Notes under the pieces: generated by a model
Seen by the model: the letters and a program-made list of their open reading frames with translations, nothing else
The model's database searches: none
Told to the model about the DNA's origin: nothing
Part shown: positions 57,614 to 64,000 of the stretch, in pieces
Layout of the letters: the number at the start of each line of letters is the position of its first letter
Position numbering within the stretch: the first letter of the stretch is position 1
From: an uncultured Acetatifactor sp.
Lineage (GTDB): Bacteria > Bacillota > Clostridia > Lachnospirales > Lachnospiraceae
Assembly (NCBI GenBank): GCA_944384205.1
Contig: CALWSL010000009.1
Location: 62,001-126,000, forward strand
DNA length: 64,000 nt
Direction of reading: 5' to 3'
Made by a program: the position numbers and the translations under genes

Positions 57614-58846
57614 ATGGGAAAAAAATCATTCAGATATCATTACTGCATGATAGGATTGTTTGTGGCATTTTCCTTATGCGGATGCGCAGACAAAGAGATA
57701 CTGACAGAGAAATTGCAGACTGCTGTTATTGAAATTGAAGATATTGAAAAAGAGATGGAGCAGGAGAACCGGGAGAGCAAGACATCAGAGGATGCGGACG
57801 GTTTTCTGTATGAAGAAGCTTATTGCTATGCCTATGAGAACCTGAATGAGACGGAACGGCTATGGTATGAGAATATTGCGGAATGTCTTAGTACGATGCA
57901 GGAGGAGGTACGGCTGGATAAGAAGAGCATAGAGCAGGGAATGGATGAGACGGATATTGACAGGATTTTTCAGTGTGTGCTGATGGATCACCCGGAGCTG
58001 TTTTATGTGGAGGGATATACCTACACAAAATATAACCGCGGGGACAAGGTGGTTGCCATCCGTTTTTCGGGAACTTATAGTATGGGAGAAGAGCAGGCGC
58101 TTTTAAGAAAAACGGAGATTGATGAGGCGGTGCAGCTTTTGCTTGCAGGGGCAGCGGGACTTACAGACGATTATGACAAGGTGAAATATGTGTATGACAC
58201 CTTAATCCGCAGCACGGAGTATGATTTGGAGGCGCCGGACAACCAGAATATTTATTCCGTTTTTGTAAATCATAAGTCTGTGTGTCAGGGTTATGCCAAG
58301 GCAGTACAGTATCTGTTAGACCGGATGGGCGTGGAATGCACGCTGGTACAGGGAAGTGTGGATACAGGGGAGTCTCATGCGTGGAATCTGGTAAAGGTGA
58401 ATGGGAGCTTTTACTATGTGGATGCCACCTGGGGAGACGCTTCTTATCAGCCGGATGAGGTGGAGCCGGAGATGGGGTATGTGCCTGAGATTAATTATGA
58501 TTACCTGTGTGTCACCACCGAGCAGCTTCTTCGGACCCATATTCTCGGAGGCTATGTGCCGATGCCTGTCTGTGTGGATGAAAAGGACAACTACTATGTC
58601 AGGGAAGGCGCGCTGTTTGCCGCTTATGACAGGGAACAGATGCGGCAGTTGTTTGAAAAATGTATGGCGGAGAACCGTATGGATGTAACTGTGAAATGTG
58701 CGGATGCGGAATGCTTCCGGCAGATTTTGACGGCAATGGTGGAGGAACAGGAGATTTTTGATTATTTTGACACGACTGGAAAATCCATTGCCTATTCTCT
58801 CAATGAGAAACAGTTGTCAATGACATTTTGGGTGACAAATGAATAG
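57614..58846 (+). CDS. Transglutaminase-like lipoprotein
   Basis: A 410-residue exported lipoprotein. The signal segment IGLFVAFSLCGCADKE has the lipobox SLCGC with Cys about 24-26. The transglutaminase-like domain carries C224 (HKSVCQGYAKAVQYL), H255 (DTGESHAWNLVK) and D270 (YYVDATWGD). The region before it (LMDHPELFYVEGYTYTKYNR) is the usual strand-rich lead-in also seen in the protein at 47807 (DHPELFWLETSYSCKY), so the two are paralogues with different anchors. It stands alone downstream of prfC. The natural substrate is unknown. Confidence 0.86.
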   Translation: MGKKSFRYHYCMIGLFVAFSLCGCADKEILTEKLQTAVIEIEDIEKEMEQENRESKTSEDADGFLYEEAYCYAYENLNETERLWYENIAECLSTMQEEVRLDKKSIEQGMDETDIDRIFQCVLMDHPELFYVEGYTYTKYNRGDKVVAIRFSGTYSMGEEQALLRKTEIDEAVQLLLAGAAGLTDDYDKVKYVYDTLIRSTEYDLEAPDNQNIYSVFVNHKSVCQGYAKAVQYLLDRMGVECTLVQGSVDTGESHAWNLVKVNGSFYYVDATWGDASYQPDEVEPEMGYVPEINYDYLCVTTEQLLRTHILGGYVPMPVCVDEKDNYYVREGALFAAYDREQMRQLFEKCMAENRMDVTVKCADAECFRQILTAMVEEQEIFDYFDTTGKSIAYSLNEKQLSMTFWVTNE

Positions 58847-58861
58847 TGTTTATGCTATACT
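58832..58861 (+). promoter_or_regulatory. Promoter of the asp23-nusB-xse-isp-dxs cluster
   Basis: GTGACA (58832-58837), 18 bases, TATACT (58856-58861), 31 bases before the Asp23 gene. From here no terminator is visible to the window end, so the eight genes may be one transcript. Confidence 0.5.
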
Positions 58862-58892
58862 ATAAATAGTATTTTTATCAGGAGGAAACGAA

Positions 58893-59285
58893 ATGGAAAG
58901 AGAGATAGATAAGAACGCTGTTGTATTGAAAGAGGAAGATAATGTGGGGGTAGTACAGATCGCCGATGATGTTGTGGCAATGATTGCTTCCCTTGCAACC
59001 ACTGAGGTGGAAGGCGTTAGTGCAATGGCTGGAAATATCACCAATGAGCTTATGAGTAAGGTTGGAATGAAAAAGCTGACGAAGGGTGTAAAGGTTGATG
59101 TGCTCGAGAACAATGTAACGGTTGATCTGGCTGTTACGATGGAGTACGGTTATAATATTCCCGCTACCTGTCAGAAGGTACAGGCAAAGGTAAAGAGCGC
59201 CATTGAGAACATGACCGGACTGACCTGTACGGATGTTAACATCCGCATTGCAGGCGTGAATATGAAGAACGAAAAGAAAAACTAA
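58893..59285 (+). CDS. Asp23/Gls24 family envelope stress response protein
   Basis: A 130-residue protein: GVVQIADDVVAMIASLATTEVEGVSAM, then KGVKVDVLENNVTVDLAVTMEYGYNIP and VNIRIAGVNM are the Asp23/Gls24 (DUF322, YloU/YqhY-like) pattern. Members associate with the membrane and are linked to cell-envelope homeostasis or, for YqhY, fatty-acid synthesis. Position directly upstream of nusB is that of YqhY in Bacillus. AGGAGG lies upstream of the ATG; nusB follows after 14 bases. Confidence 0.93.
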   Translation: MEREIDKNAVVLKEEDNVGVVQIADDVVAMIASLATTEVEGVSAMAGNITNELMSKVGMKKLTKGVKVDVLENNVTVDLAVTMEYGYNIPATCQKVQAKVKSAIENMTGLTCTDVNIRIAGVNMKNEKKN

Positions 59286-59299
59286 GATAGGAAAGTACT

Positions 59300-59716
59300 A
59301 TGGGACGACGTGAGCAGAGAGAACAGATTTTTAAACTTTTATTTCGTGTAGAGTTCAATTCTCCGGAGGATATGCCGGAGCAGGTAAAGCTGTTCTTGGA
59401 GGATAAAGAAACAGTAGTATATGAGAAGGATGCTGTTTACATTTCCGGAAAGTTCGAGAAGATTCGGGAAAAGCTCCCTGAGATTGACAGGCTGATTAAT
59501 GACAATACCGAAGGCTGGGACACTACCCGTATGGGAAAGGTAGAGCTTACGGTGCTCAGACTGGCAGTTTACGAATTGCGTTTTGACGAAGATATCCCGG
59601 ACAGTGTTGCAATCAACGAGGCGGTGGAGATTGCCAAAACTTACGGACAGGAGAATTCCGGTGGATTTGTAAACGCTATTTTGGGAAGAATTGTAAAGCT
59701 GGGTGATAAAGATTAA
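59300..59716 (+). CDS. nusB: Transcription antitermination factor NusB
   Basis: A 138-residue all-helical RNA-binding protein of the rRNA antitermination complex (with NusE/S10). REQREQIFKLLFRVEFNS at the N-terminus, TRMGKVELTVLRLAVYELRF, DIPDSVAINEAVEIAKTYG and SGGFVNAILGRI are signature segments. Its 3' end overlaps xseA by 14 bases. The order asp23-nusB-xseA-xseB-ispA-dxs is conserved in Firmicutes. Confidence 0.97.
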   Translation: MGRREQREQIFKLLFRVEFNSPEDMPEQVKLFLEDKETVVYEKDAVYISGKFEKIREKLPEIDRLINDNTEGWDTTRMGKVELTVLRLAVYELRFDEDIPDSVAINEAVEIAKTYGQENSGGFVNAILGRIVKLGDKD

Positions 59717-60911
59717 GAACATTTATACTGTCGGACAACTGAATTCTTATATCAAAAATATGTTCACGCAGGATTATCTTTTGCAGGCGCTCTTTGTAAA
59801 AGGAGAGGTGAGCAACTGTAAATATCATTCCTCTGGACATATTTATTTTACGTTAAAGGACCCTAAGGGATGTGTGAACTGTGTTATGTTTGCCGGAAAC
59901 CGTTTGGGGCTTTCTTTTCGTCTGGCGGAAGGGCAGCAGGTAATTGTGGGCGGCACGGTGGACGTGTATGAGAGAGACGGCAAATATCAGCTCTATGCAA
60001 AGCAGATTGTGCTGGACGGTGCGGGTTTACTCTATGAAAAGTATGAACAGCTAAAGCGGGAGCTGGAAGAGCAGGGAATGTTTGCGCAGGAATATAAGCA
60101 GCCCATTCCGCGGTATATCAGGACGCTTGGCGTCGTTACCGCCGAGACGGGAGCCGCAGTGAGAGATATTATTCAGATTGCTTCAAGACGCAATCCCTAT
60201 GTGCAGATTATCCTGTATCCTGCCGTAGTGCAGGGAGAGTCGGCAGCGGAGAGCATTGTCCGCGGTATCCGCGCGTTGGAAAGACAGGGCGTGGATGTGA
60301 TGATTGTAGGCAGAGGCGGCGGCTCCATCGAGGATTTGTGGGCGTTTAATGAGCGCGTGGTGGCACAGGCGGTATTTGACTGTTCCGTGCCAATCATATC
60401 GGCGGTGGGACATGAGACGGATACTACTATTATAGATTACGTGTCGGATTTGCGGGCGCCTACCCCTTCAGCAGCGGCAGAGCTGGCAGTTACGGATATC
60501 AGGGAAATCCTGGGAGATATTTTAAATTACCGTGACAGAATGAACAAACTGATGCAGCGGCAGCTTCAAAATCAGAGAGAGATGCTGCGTCATTATGAGA
60601 TGCAGTTAAAATATTTAAGTCCTGCCGGCAGAATACGGGAAAAAAAGACCTACAGCCTACAGCTTGAGCAGCGCCTGCAGGAGCGGATGGAGAGCGTACT
60701 GAATCAGAAGCGGCATGCGCTGGCACTGTATATTGAGAAACTTAAAGGTTTATCTCCTTTGGAAAAGCTTAACAGTGGATTCTCCTATCTGGAGAATGCA
60801 CAGGGGAAAAATATACGCTCTGTTACACAGGTTTCGGTAGGAGAGAGGATGACAGTCCGGGTAAAGGACGGCACGATTCAGACAGAGGTTACCGGTACGG
60901 AATTGCTATAG
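59703..60911 (+). CDS. xseA: Exodeoxyribonuclease VII large subunit
   Basis: XseA is the catalytic subunit of exonuclease VII, which degrades single-stranded DNA. The 402-residue protein has an OB-fold N-terminus (YTVGQLNSYIKNMF, KGEVSNCKYHSSGHIYFTLKD), the catalytic core (GVVTAETGAAVRDIIQIASRRNP, VMIVGRGGGSIEDLWAFNE, PIISAVGHETDTTIIDYVSD, LRAPTPSAAAE), a coiled-coil stretch and a C-terminal barrel. The start is GTG 59703 inside the nusB end, giving the usual N-terminus. Confidence 0.97.
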   Translation: MIKIKNIYTVGQLNSYIKNMFTQDYLLQALFVKGEVSNCKYHSSGHIYFTLKDPKGCVNCVMFAGNRLGLSFRLAEGQQVIVGGTVDVYERDGKYQLYAKQIVLDGAGLLYEKYEQLKRELEEQGMFAQEYKQPIPRYIRTLGVVTAETGAAVRDIIQIASRRNPYVQIILYPAVVQGESAAESIVRGIRALERQGVDVMIVGRGGGSIEDLWAFNERVVAQAVFDCSVPIISAVGHETDTTIIDYVSDLRAPTPSAAAELAVTDIREILGDILNYRDRMNKLMQRQLQNQREMLRHYEMQLKYLSPAGRIREKKTYSLQLEQRLQERMESVLNQKRHALALYIEKLKGLSPLEKLNSGFSYLENAQGKNIRSVTQVSVGERMTVRVKDGTIQTEVTGTELL

Positions 60912-60926
60912 AACAGGGAGGAAAGT

Positions 60927-61145
60927 ATGGGAAAAGAAATCACCTTGGAAGAAAATTTTGCAAAGCTGGAGGAGACGATTGCCCGGCTGGAGGCAGAGGA
61001 TATCTCGCTGGAGGAAGCATTTGCGGCATACAGCAAAGGGATGGAACTTTTGAAGAACTGTAATGAGCAGATTGACCAGGTGGAAAAAAAGGTGCTGGTA
61101 CTCAGTGAGAACGGAGACCTGCAGGAAGCTTTTCCGGGGCAGTAG
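60927..61145 (+). CDS. xseB: Exodeoxyribonuclease VII small subunit
   Basis: A 72-residue helical protein, normal size for XseB. TLEENFAKLEETIARLEAED, then SLEEAFAAYSKGMELLKNCN and EQIDQVEKKVLVL is the conserved pattern. It binds the XseA coiled coil. AGGGAGG precedes the ATG; ispA follows after 10 bases. Confidence 0.96.
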   Translation: MGKEITLEENFAKLEETIARLEAEDISLEEAFAAYSKGMELLKNCNEQIDQVEKKVLVLSENGDLQEAFPGQ

Positions 61146-61155
61146 GGGGCAGGAT

Positions 61156-62067
61156 ATGGAAGAACAGACATTTCAGACAATGCTACAGGCAAAGACGGAA
61201 GAAATTGAACAAATTCTGCGCTCCTATCTTCCGAAGGAGAGCGGTTATCAGAAGACGGTGCTGGAAGCGATGAATTACAGTGTGCTGGCGGGAGGAAAGC
61301 GGCTGCGTCCCATGCTGATGCAGGAAACCTATCGCATGTTTGGCGGCAGTGGCGGAATCATAGAGCCTTTTATGGCGGCAATCGAAATGATACATACCTA
61401 TTCCCTGGTGCACGATGATTTACCGGCAATGGATAATGACGAATACCGCAGAGGTCGTAAGACCACCTGGGCAGTGTATGGGGAGGGCATGGGAATCCTT
61501 GCAGGGGACGGACTGTTAAATATGTCCTTTGAAACAGCGCTTCAGGCATTTTCTAAAGGGATGTCTTTGGAGGAAATGCGAAGAACTGCGGACGCTCTTA
61601 AGATTCTGGCGGGGAAATCCGGAGTCTATGGAATGATAGGCGGTCAGACAGCCGATATTGAGGCGGAGGAGCAGGAGAGCAGCATAAGCACGGAGCAGCT
61701 CTTGTTTATTCATGAGCACAAGACGGCGGCGTTGATGCAGTCCTCCATGATGATTGGAGCGGTACTTGCGGGTGCCGGAGAAAAAGACGTGAAAGCAATC
61801 GAAAAATGTGCCTATAATATCGGTATCGCATTCCAGATTCAGGATGATATTCTGGATGTCATCGGCGACAGTGCGGTGCTTGGCAAAACGGTGGGAAGCG
61901 ATGCGCGAAAATCCAAGCAGACTTATGTGACGATGAATGGTCTGGAGCAGTCCAAAGCAGATGTGGAAAGGCTTTCCGAAGAGGCGGTAACGATTTTAAA
62001 CAGCTTTGCGGGTGAGCATACCTTTTTGGAGCAGTTAATCCTGAATCTGGTTCACAGGGCAAAATGA
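61156..62067 (+). CDS. ispA: Farnesyl/geranyl diphosphate synthase
   Basis: A 303-residue all-helical prenyltransferase that condenses IPP with allylic diphosphates. The first Asp-rich motif is VHDDLPAMDND(E) (about 87-97), followed by YRRGRKTTWAVYG; the second is FQIQDDILDVIGD, and GGKRLRPML is the conserved IPP-binding part. ATG 61156 is preferred over a longer frame reading into xseB. It supplies farnesyl or geranyl diphosphate for undecaprenyl and quinone precursors; dxs lies downstream, so the unit is isoprenoid-related. Confidence 0.95.
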   Translation: MEEQTFQTMLQAKTEEIEQILRSYLPKESGYQKTVLEAMNYSVLAGGKRLRPMLMQETYRMFGGSGGIIEPFMAAIEMIHTYSLVHDDLPAMDNDEYRRGRKTTWAVYGEGMGILAGDGLLNMSFETALQAFSKGMSLEEMRRTADALKILAGKSGVYGMIGGQTADIEAEEQESSISTEQLLFIHEHKTAALMQSSMMIGAVLAGAGEKDVKAIEKCAYNIGIAFQIQDDILDVIGDSAVLGKTVGSDARKSKQTYVTMNGLEQSKADVERLSEEAVTILNSFAGEHTFLEQLILNLVHRAK

Positions 62068-62087
62068 TGTTTGCAGGGGATGAGTAT

Positions 62088-63959
62088 ATGTTGTTGAATA
62101 AAATCGAAAATCCGAATGACATAAAGAAAATAGCCAGAGAAGATTATGCGGAGCTGGCGCAGGAAATCAGGCAGTTTTTAATCGAAAAAGTCAGCGTGAC
62201 CGGCGGACATTTAGGCTCGAACTTAGGTGCGGTGGAGCTTACAATGGCGCTTCATCTTGCGTTGAACCTTCCCGAAGACAAAATTATCTGGGATGTGGGG
62301 CATCAGTCTTATACCCATAAGCTGCTGACCGGCAGAAAGGATGGTTTTGACGCTTTGCGTCAGTTTGGCGGTATGAGCGGTTTTCCCAAGAGAAAAGAAA
62401 GCCAGTACGACGCCTTTGATACGGGACACAGCTCAACTTCCATATCGGCGGGACTGGGACTTGTTAAGGCGAGAGATATCAGGGGAGAGAAAAATACCAT
62501 TGTCTCTGTCATCGGTGACGGTTCGCTTACCGGTGGTATGGCGTATGAGGCGATGAATAACGCGGCGAAGCTGGAAACGAATTTTATTATTATTCTGAAT
62601 GACAACAATATGTCCATCTCTGAAAATGTAGGCGGAGTTTCCAAGTATCTGAACAATATCCGCACGGCAAACAGCTATTTGGATTTAAAGGAAGGTATCT
62701 ACAATGCGCTGAGAGGCACCAAAGGCGGCGACAATATCGTGAACCGTATCCGCCGTGCCAAAAGCAGCGTAAAACAGCTTGTAATTCCGGGAATGCTTTT
62801 TGAGGATATGGGACTGACTTATCTCGGACCGGTGGACGGTCATGATATTGACAGTCTGATTCGGGTGATTCAGGAAGCAAAAAGGGTGAAAGGGGCTGTC
62901 ATGGTTCATGTCCTGACACAGAAGGGCAGGGGTTATGCTCCTGCGGAGAGACATCCGGCAAGATTTCATGGGGCGGACCCTTTTGATATCGAGACGGGGA
63001 TTCCCTCCCATCCGAGAACCGTGGCAAACTATACCGATATTTTTTCCACGGTTATGTGCAAGCTGGGACAGCGGGATGAACGGATCGTGGCGATTACGGC
63101 AGCTATGCCGGACGGTACGGGTCTAAAGCGATTCCGTAATATGTACCCTGAGCGTTTCTTTGATGTGGGCATTGCGGAGGAGCACGCCGTTACCTTTGCG
63201 GCAGGACTTGCGGCAGGGGGACTTAAGCCCGTGGTGGCGGTTTATTCCTCCTTTTTGCAGAGAGCATACGACCAGATTTTACATGATGTCTGTATCCAGA
63301 ATCTGCCGGTTATCTTCGCTGTGGACAGAGCCGGACTGGTGGGAAGCGACGGTGAGACCCATCAGGGAATCTTTGATTTTTCCTATCTGTCCTGCATTCC
63401 CAATATGAATATTTGTGCGCCCAAGAACAAGTGGGAACTGTCCGATATGATGAAATTTGCGGTAAAGCTGGAGAAGCCTGTCGCAATCCGTTATCCCAGA
63501 GGTACGGCGTATGCAGGACTAAAGGAGTATCGCGCTCCCATAGAATACGGCAGGGCGGAATGGATTTATACGGAGAGTGAAATTGCGCTTTTTGCGGTAG
63601 GCGGCATGGTAAAGACCGCTGAAAATGTGCGAAAATGCCTTAAGGAAAAGGGTTATCATGTCAGTCTCATTAATGCCCGTTTTGTAAAACCCATTGATGA
63701 GGATGCAGTGATAGCGGCATGTAAAAATCACGGCTTGATTGTGACGATGGAGGAGAACGTTGCCACCGGAGGATATGGTGAGAGGGTGCTGAGGTGTATG
63801 AATGAAAATCGCCTGTCCAATGAGTATCTGAATATCAGTCTTCCCGATGCCTATGTGGAACACGGCAATGTAGAAGTACTGAAAAAGGAAGTCGGCATTG
63901 ATGAAGACAGTATTGTCAGACGGATTTGTGAAAGGTTAGGCAGGAAAGGCACGGTATAG
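62088..63959 (+). CDS. dxs: 1-deoxy-D-xylulose-5-phosphate synthase
   Basis: DXS, the first enzyme of the MEP isoprenoid pathway, joins pyruvate and glyceraldehyde 3-phosphate using thiamine diphosphate. The 623-residue protein shows GGHLGSNLGAVELTMALH, WDVGHQSYTHKLLTGR, VIGDGSLTGGMAYEAMNN (ThDP/Mg site GDG...NN), the catalytic region DVGIAEEHAVTFAAGLA, and HQGIFDFSYL. ATG 62088 (MLLNKIENPNDIKKI) matches the usual DXS start, with AGGGGA 7 bases upstream, and is preferred over 62064, which would overlap ispA. Its TAG directly abuts the ATG of tlyA. Confidence 0.97.
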   Translation: MLLNKIENPNDIKKIAREDYAELAQEIRQFLIEKVSVTGGHLGSNLGAVELTMALHLALNLPEDKIIWDVGHQSYTHKLLTGRKDGFDALRQFGGMSGFPKRKESQYDAFDTGHSSTSISAGLGLVKARDIRGEKNTIVSVIGDGSLTGGMAYEAMNNAAKLETNFIIILNDNNMSISENVGGVSKYLNNIRTANSYLDLKEGIYNALRGTKGGDNIVNRIRRAKSSVKQLVIPGMLFEDMGLTYLGPVDGHDIDSLIRVIQEAKRVKGAVMVHVLTQKGRGYAPAERHPARFHGADPFDIETGIPSHPRTVANYTDIFSTVMCKLGQRDERIVAITAAMPDGTGLKRFRNMYPERFFDVGIAEEHAVTFAAGLAAGGLKPVVAVYSSFLQRAYDQILHDVCIQNLPVIFAVDRAGLVGSDGETHQGIFDFSYLSCIPNMNICAPKNKWELSDMMKFAVKLEKPVAIRYPRGTAYAGLKEYRAPIEYGRAEWIYTESEIALFAVGGMVKTAENVRKCLKEKGYHVSLINARFVKPIDEDAVIAACKNHGLIVTMEENVATGGYGERVLRCMNENRLSNEYLNISLPDAYVEHGNVEVLKKEVGIDEDSIVRRICERLGRKGTV

Positions 63960-64000
63960 ATGAAGGAACGTTTGGATGTAATTCTGGTGAATCAGGGCTA
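63960..64000 (+). CDS. tlyA: TlyA family rRNA methyltransferase / hemolysin, N-terminal fragment
   Basis: Only 13 complete codons are in the window: MKERLDVILVNQG, the start of the S4-domain of TlyA (family start M-K-x-R-L-D-V-x-L-V). Position directly after dxs is the usual location of tlyA in Firmicutes. TlyA methylates ribose 2'-OH in 16S/23S rRNA. The gene continues beyond the window edge. Confidence 0.75.
   Translation, partial: MKERLDVILVNQG

Noticed and set aside
1-64000. CRISPR arrays, insertion sequences, prophage, tRNA or rRNA genes
   Set aside because: No regularly spaced repeats, transposase motifs, phage structural genes or tRNA cloverleaf patterns were recognised on reading through the window; a tRNAscan/ISfinder run was not possible.

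Overview
The window looks like a chromosomal segment of a spore-forming, anaerobic Firmicute, most likely a member of the Lachnospiraceae (class Clostridia). The evidence is a complete spoIIIAA-AH operon, a clostridial xseA-xseB-ispA-dxs-tlyA cluster preceded by nusB and an Asp23 gene, pyruvate phosphate dikinase with a highly expressed codon profile, strong AGGAGG ribosome sites, frequent TTG/GTG starts and purine-rich coding strands. No tRNA, rRNA, CRISPR array, transposase or phage structural gene was recognised.

Layout. Bases 1-2700 are a small accessory patch: a frame-disrupted HTH regulator, a RelB/DinJ-like antitoxin with a decayed YafQ-like toxin, and an intact two-gene unit of an OLD/AAA-type ATPase plus a small protein with a PD-(D/E)XK-like motif. 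Bases 2700-5300 carry pyrI-pyrB, a nitroreductase and a PH-domain protein. Bases 5300-11300 hold a MATE exporter, a CmpB-like membrane protein and a folate operon (folC-folE-HD hydrolase-folP-folBK). Bases 11200-13800 hold a NusG-II/Gx-transporter/ApbE group typical of flavin-based electron-transfer loci and a zinc-type ArsR regulator. Bases 13850-22800 contain a DUF5050-like protein, pheA, a DUF815 ATPase, the polyphosphate pair ppx-ppk, maf (frameshifted), a gph-type HAD and a small acidic protein. Bases 22840-30060 hold a PHP-HAD fusion coupled to a YbiT-type ABC-F gene, a GDPD and ppdK.

Bases 30100-40400 are the most accessory part: a Phd/RelE module, a CbiT-like protein with a formate/nitrite transporter, an Agr-type LytTR regulator with a GHKL sensor kinase but no agrB/agrD, and then a run of unrecognised proteins (35287-39455). 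Three of these share an FlgM-like N-terminal pattern, and one further member is a decayed gene. A RelB/PIN toxin-antitoxin pair closes the run. Two more unrecognised coiled-coil proteins lie at 46147-47712.

Bases 40400-45900 hold a MIF-family tautomerase, a three-S1-domain protein, an NhaD-type antiporter with a cytidylate-kinase-like protein, a CIRCE-controlled Hsp20 and a TrmH methyltransferase. Bases 47800-64000 are core: a transglutaminase-like exported protein, the spoIIIA operon behind a sigma-E-like promoter, deoB, prfC, a second transglutaminase-like lipoprotein, asp23, nusB, xseA, xseB, ispA, dxs and the start of tlyA.

The best candidates for something undescribed are the FlgM-like-leader protein cluster beside the LytTR/GHKL pair, the AAA ATPase/PD-(D/E)XK pair, and the HD hydrolase inside the folate operon, which may fill the missing dihydroneopterin-triphosphate step. 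All functional statements rest on reading the sequence and on family knowledge; no database search was run.
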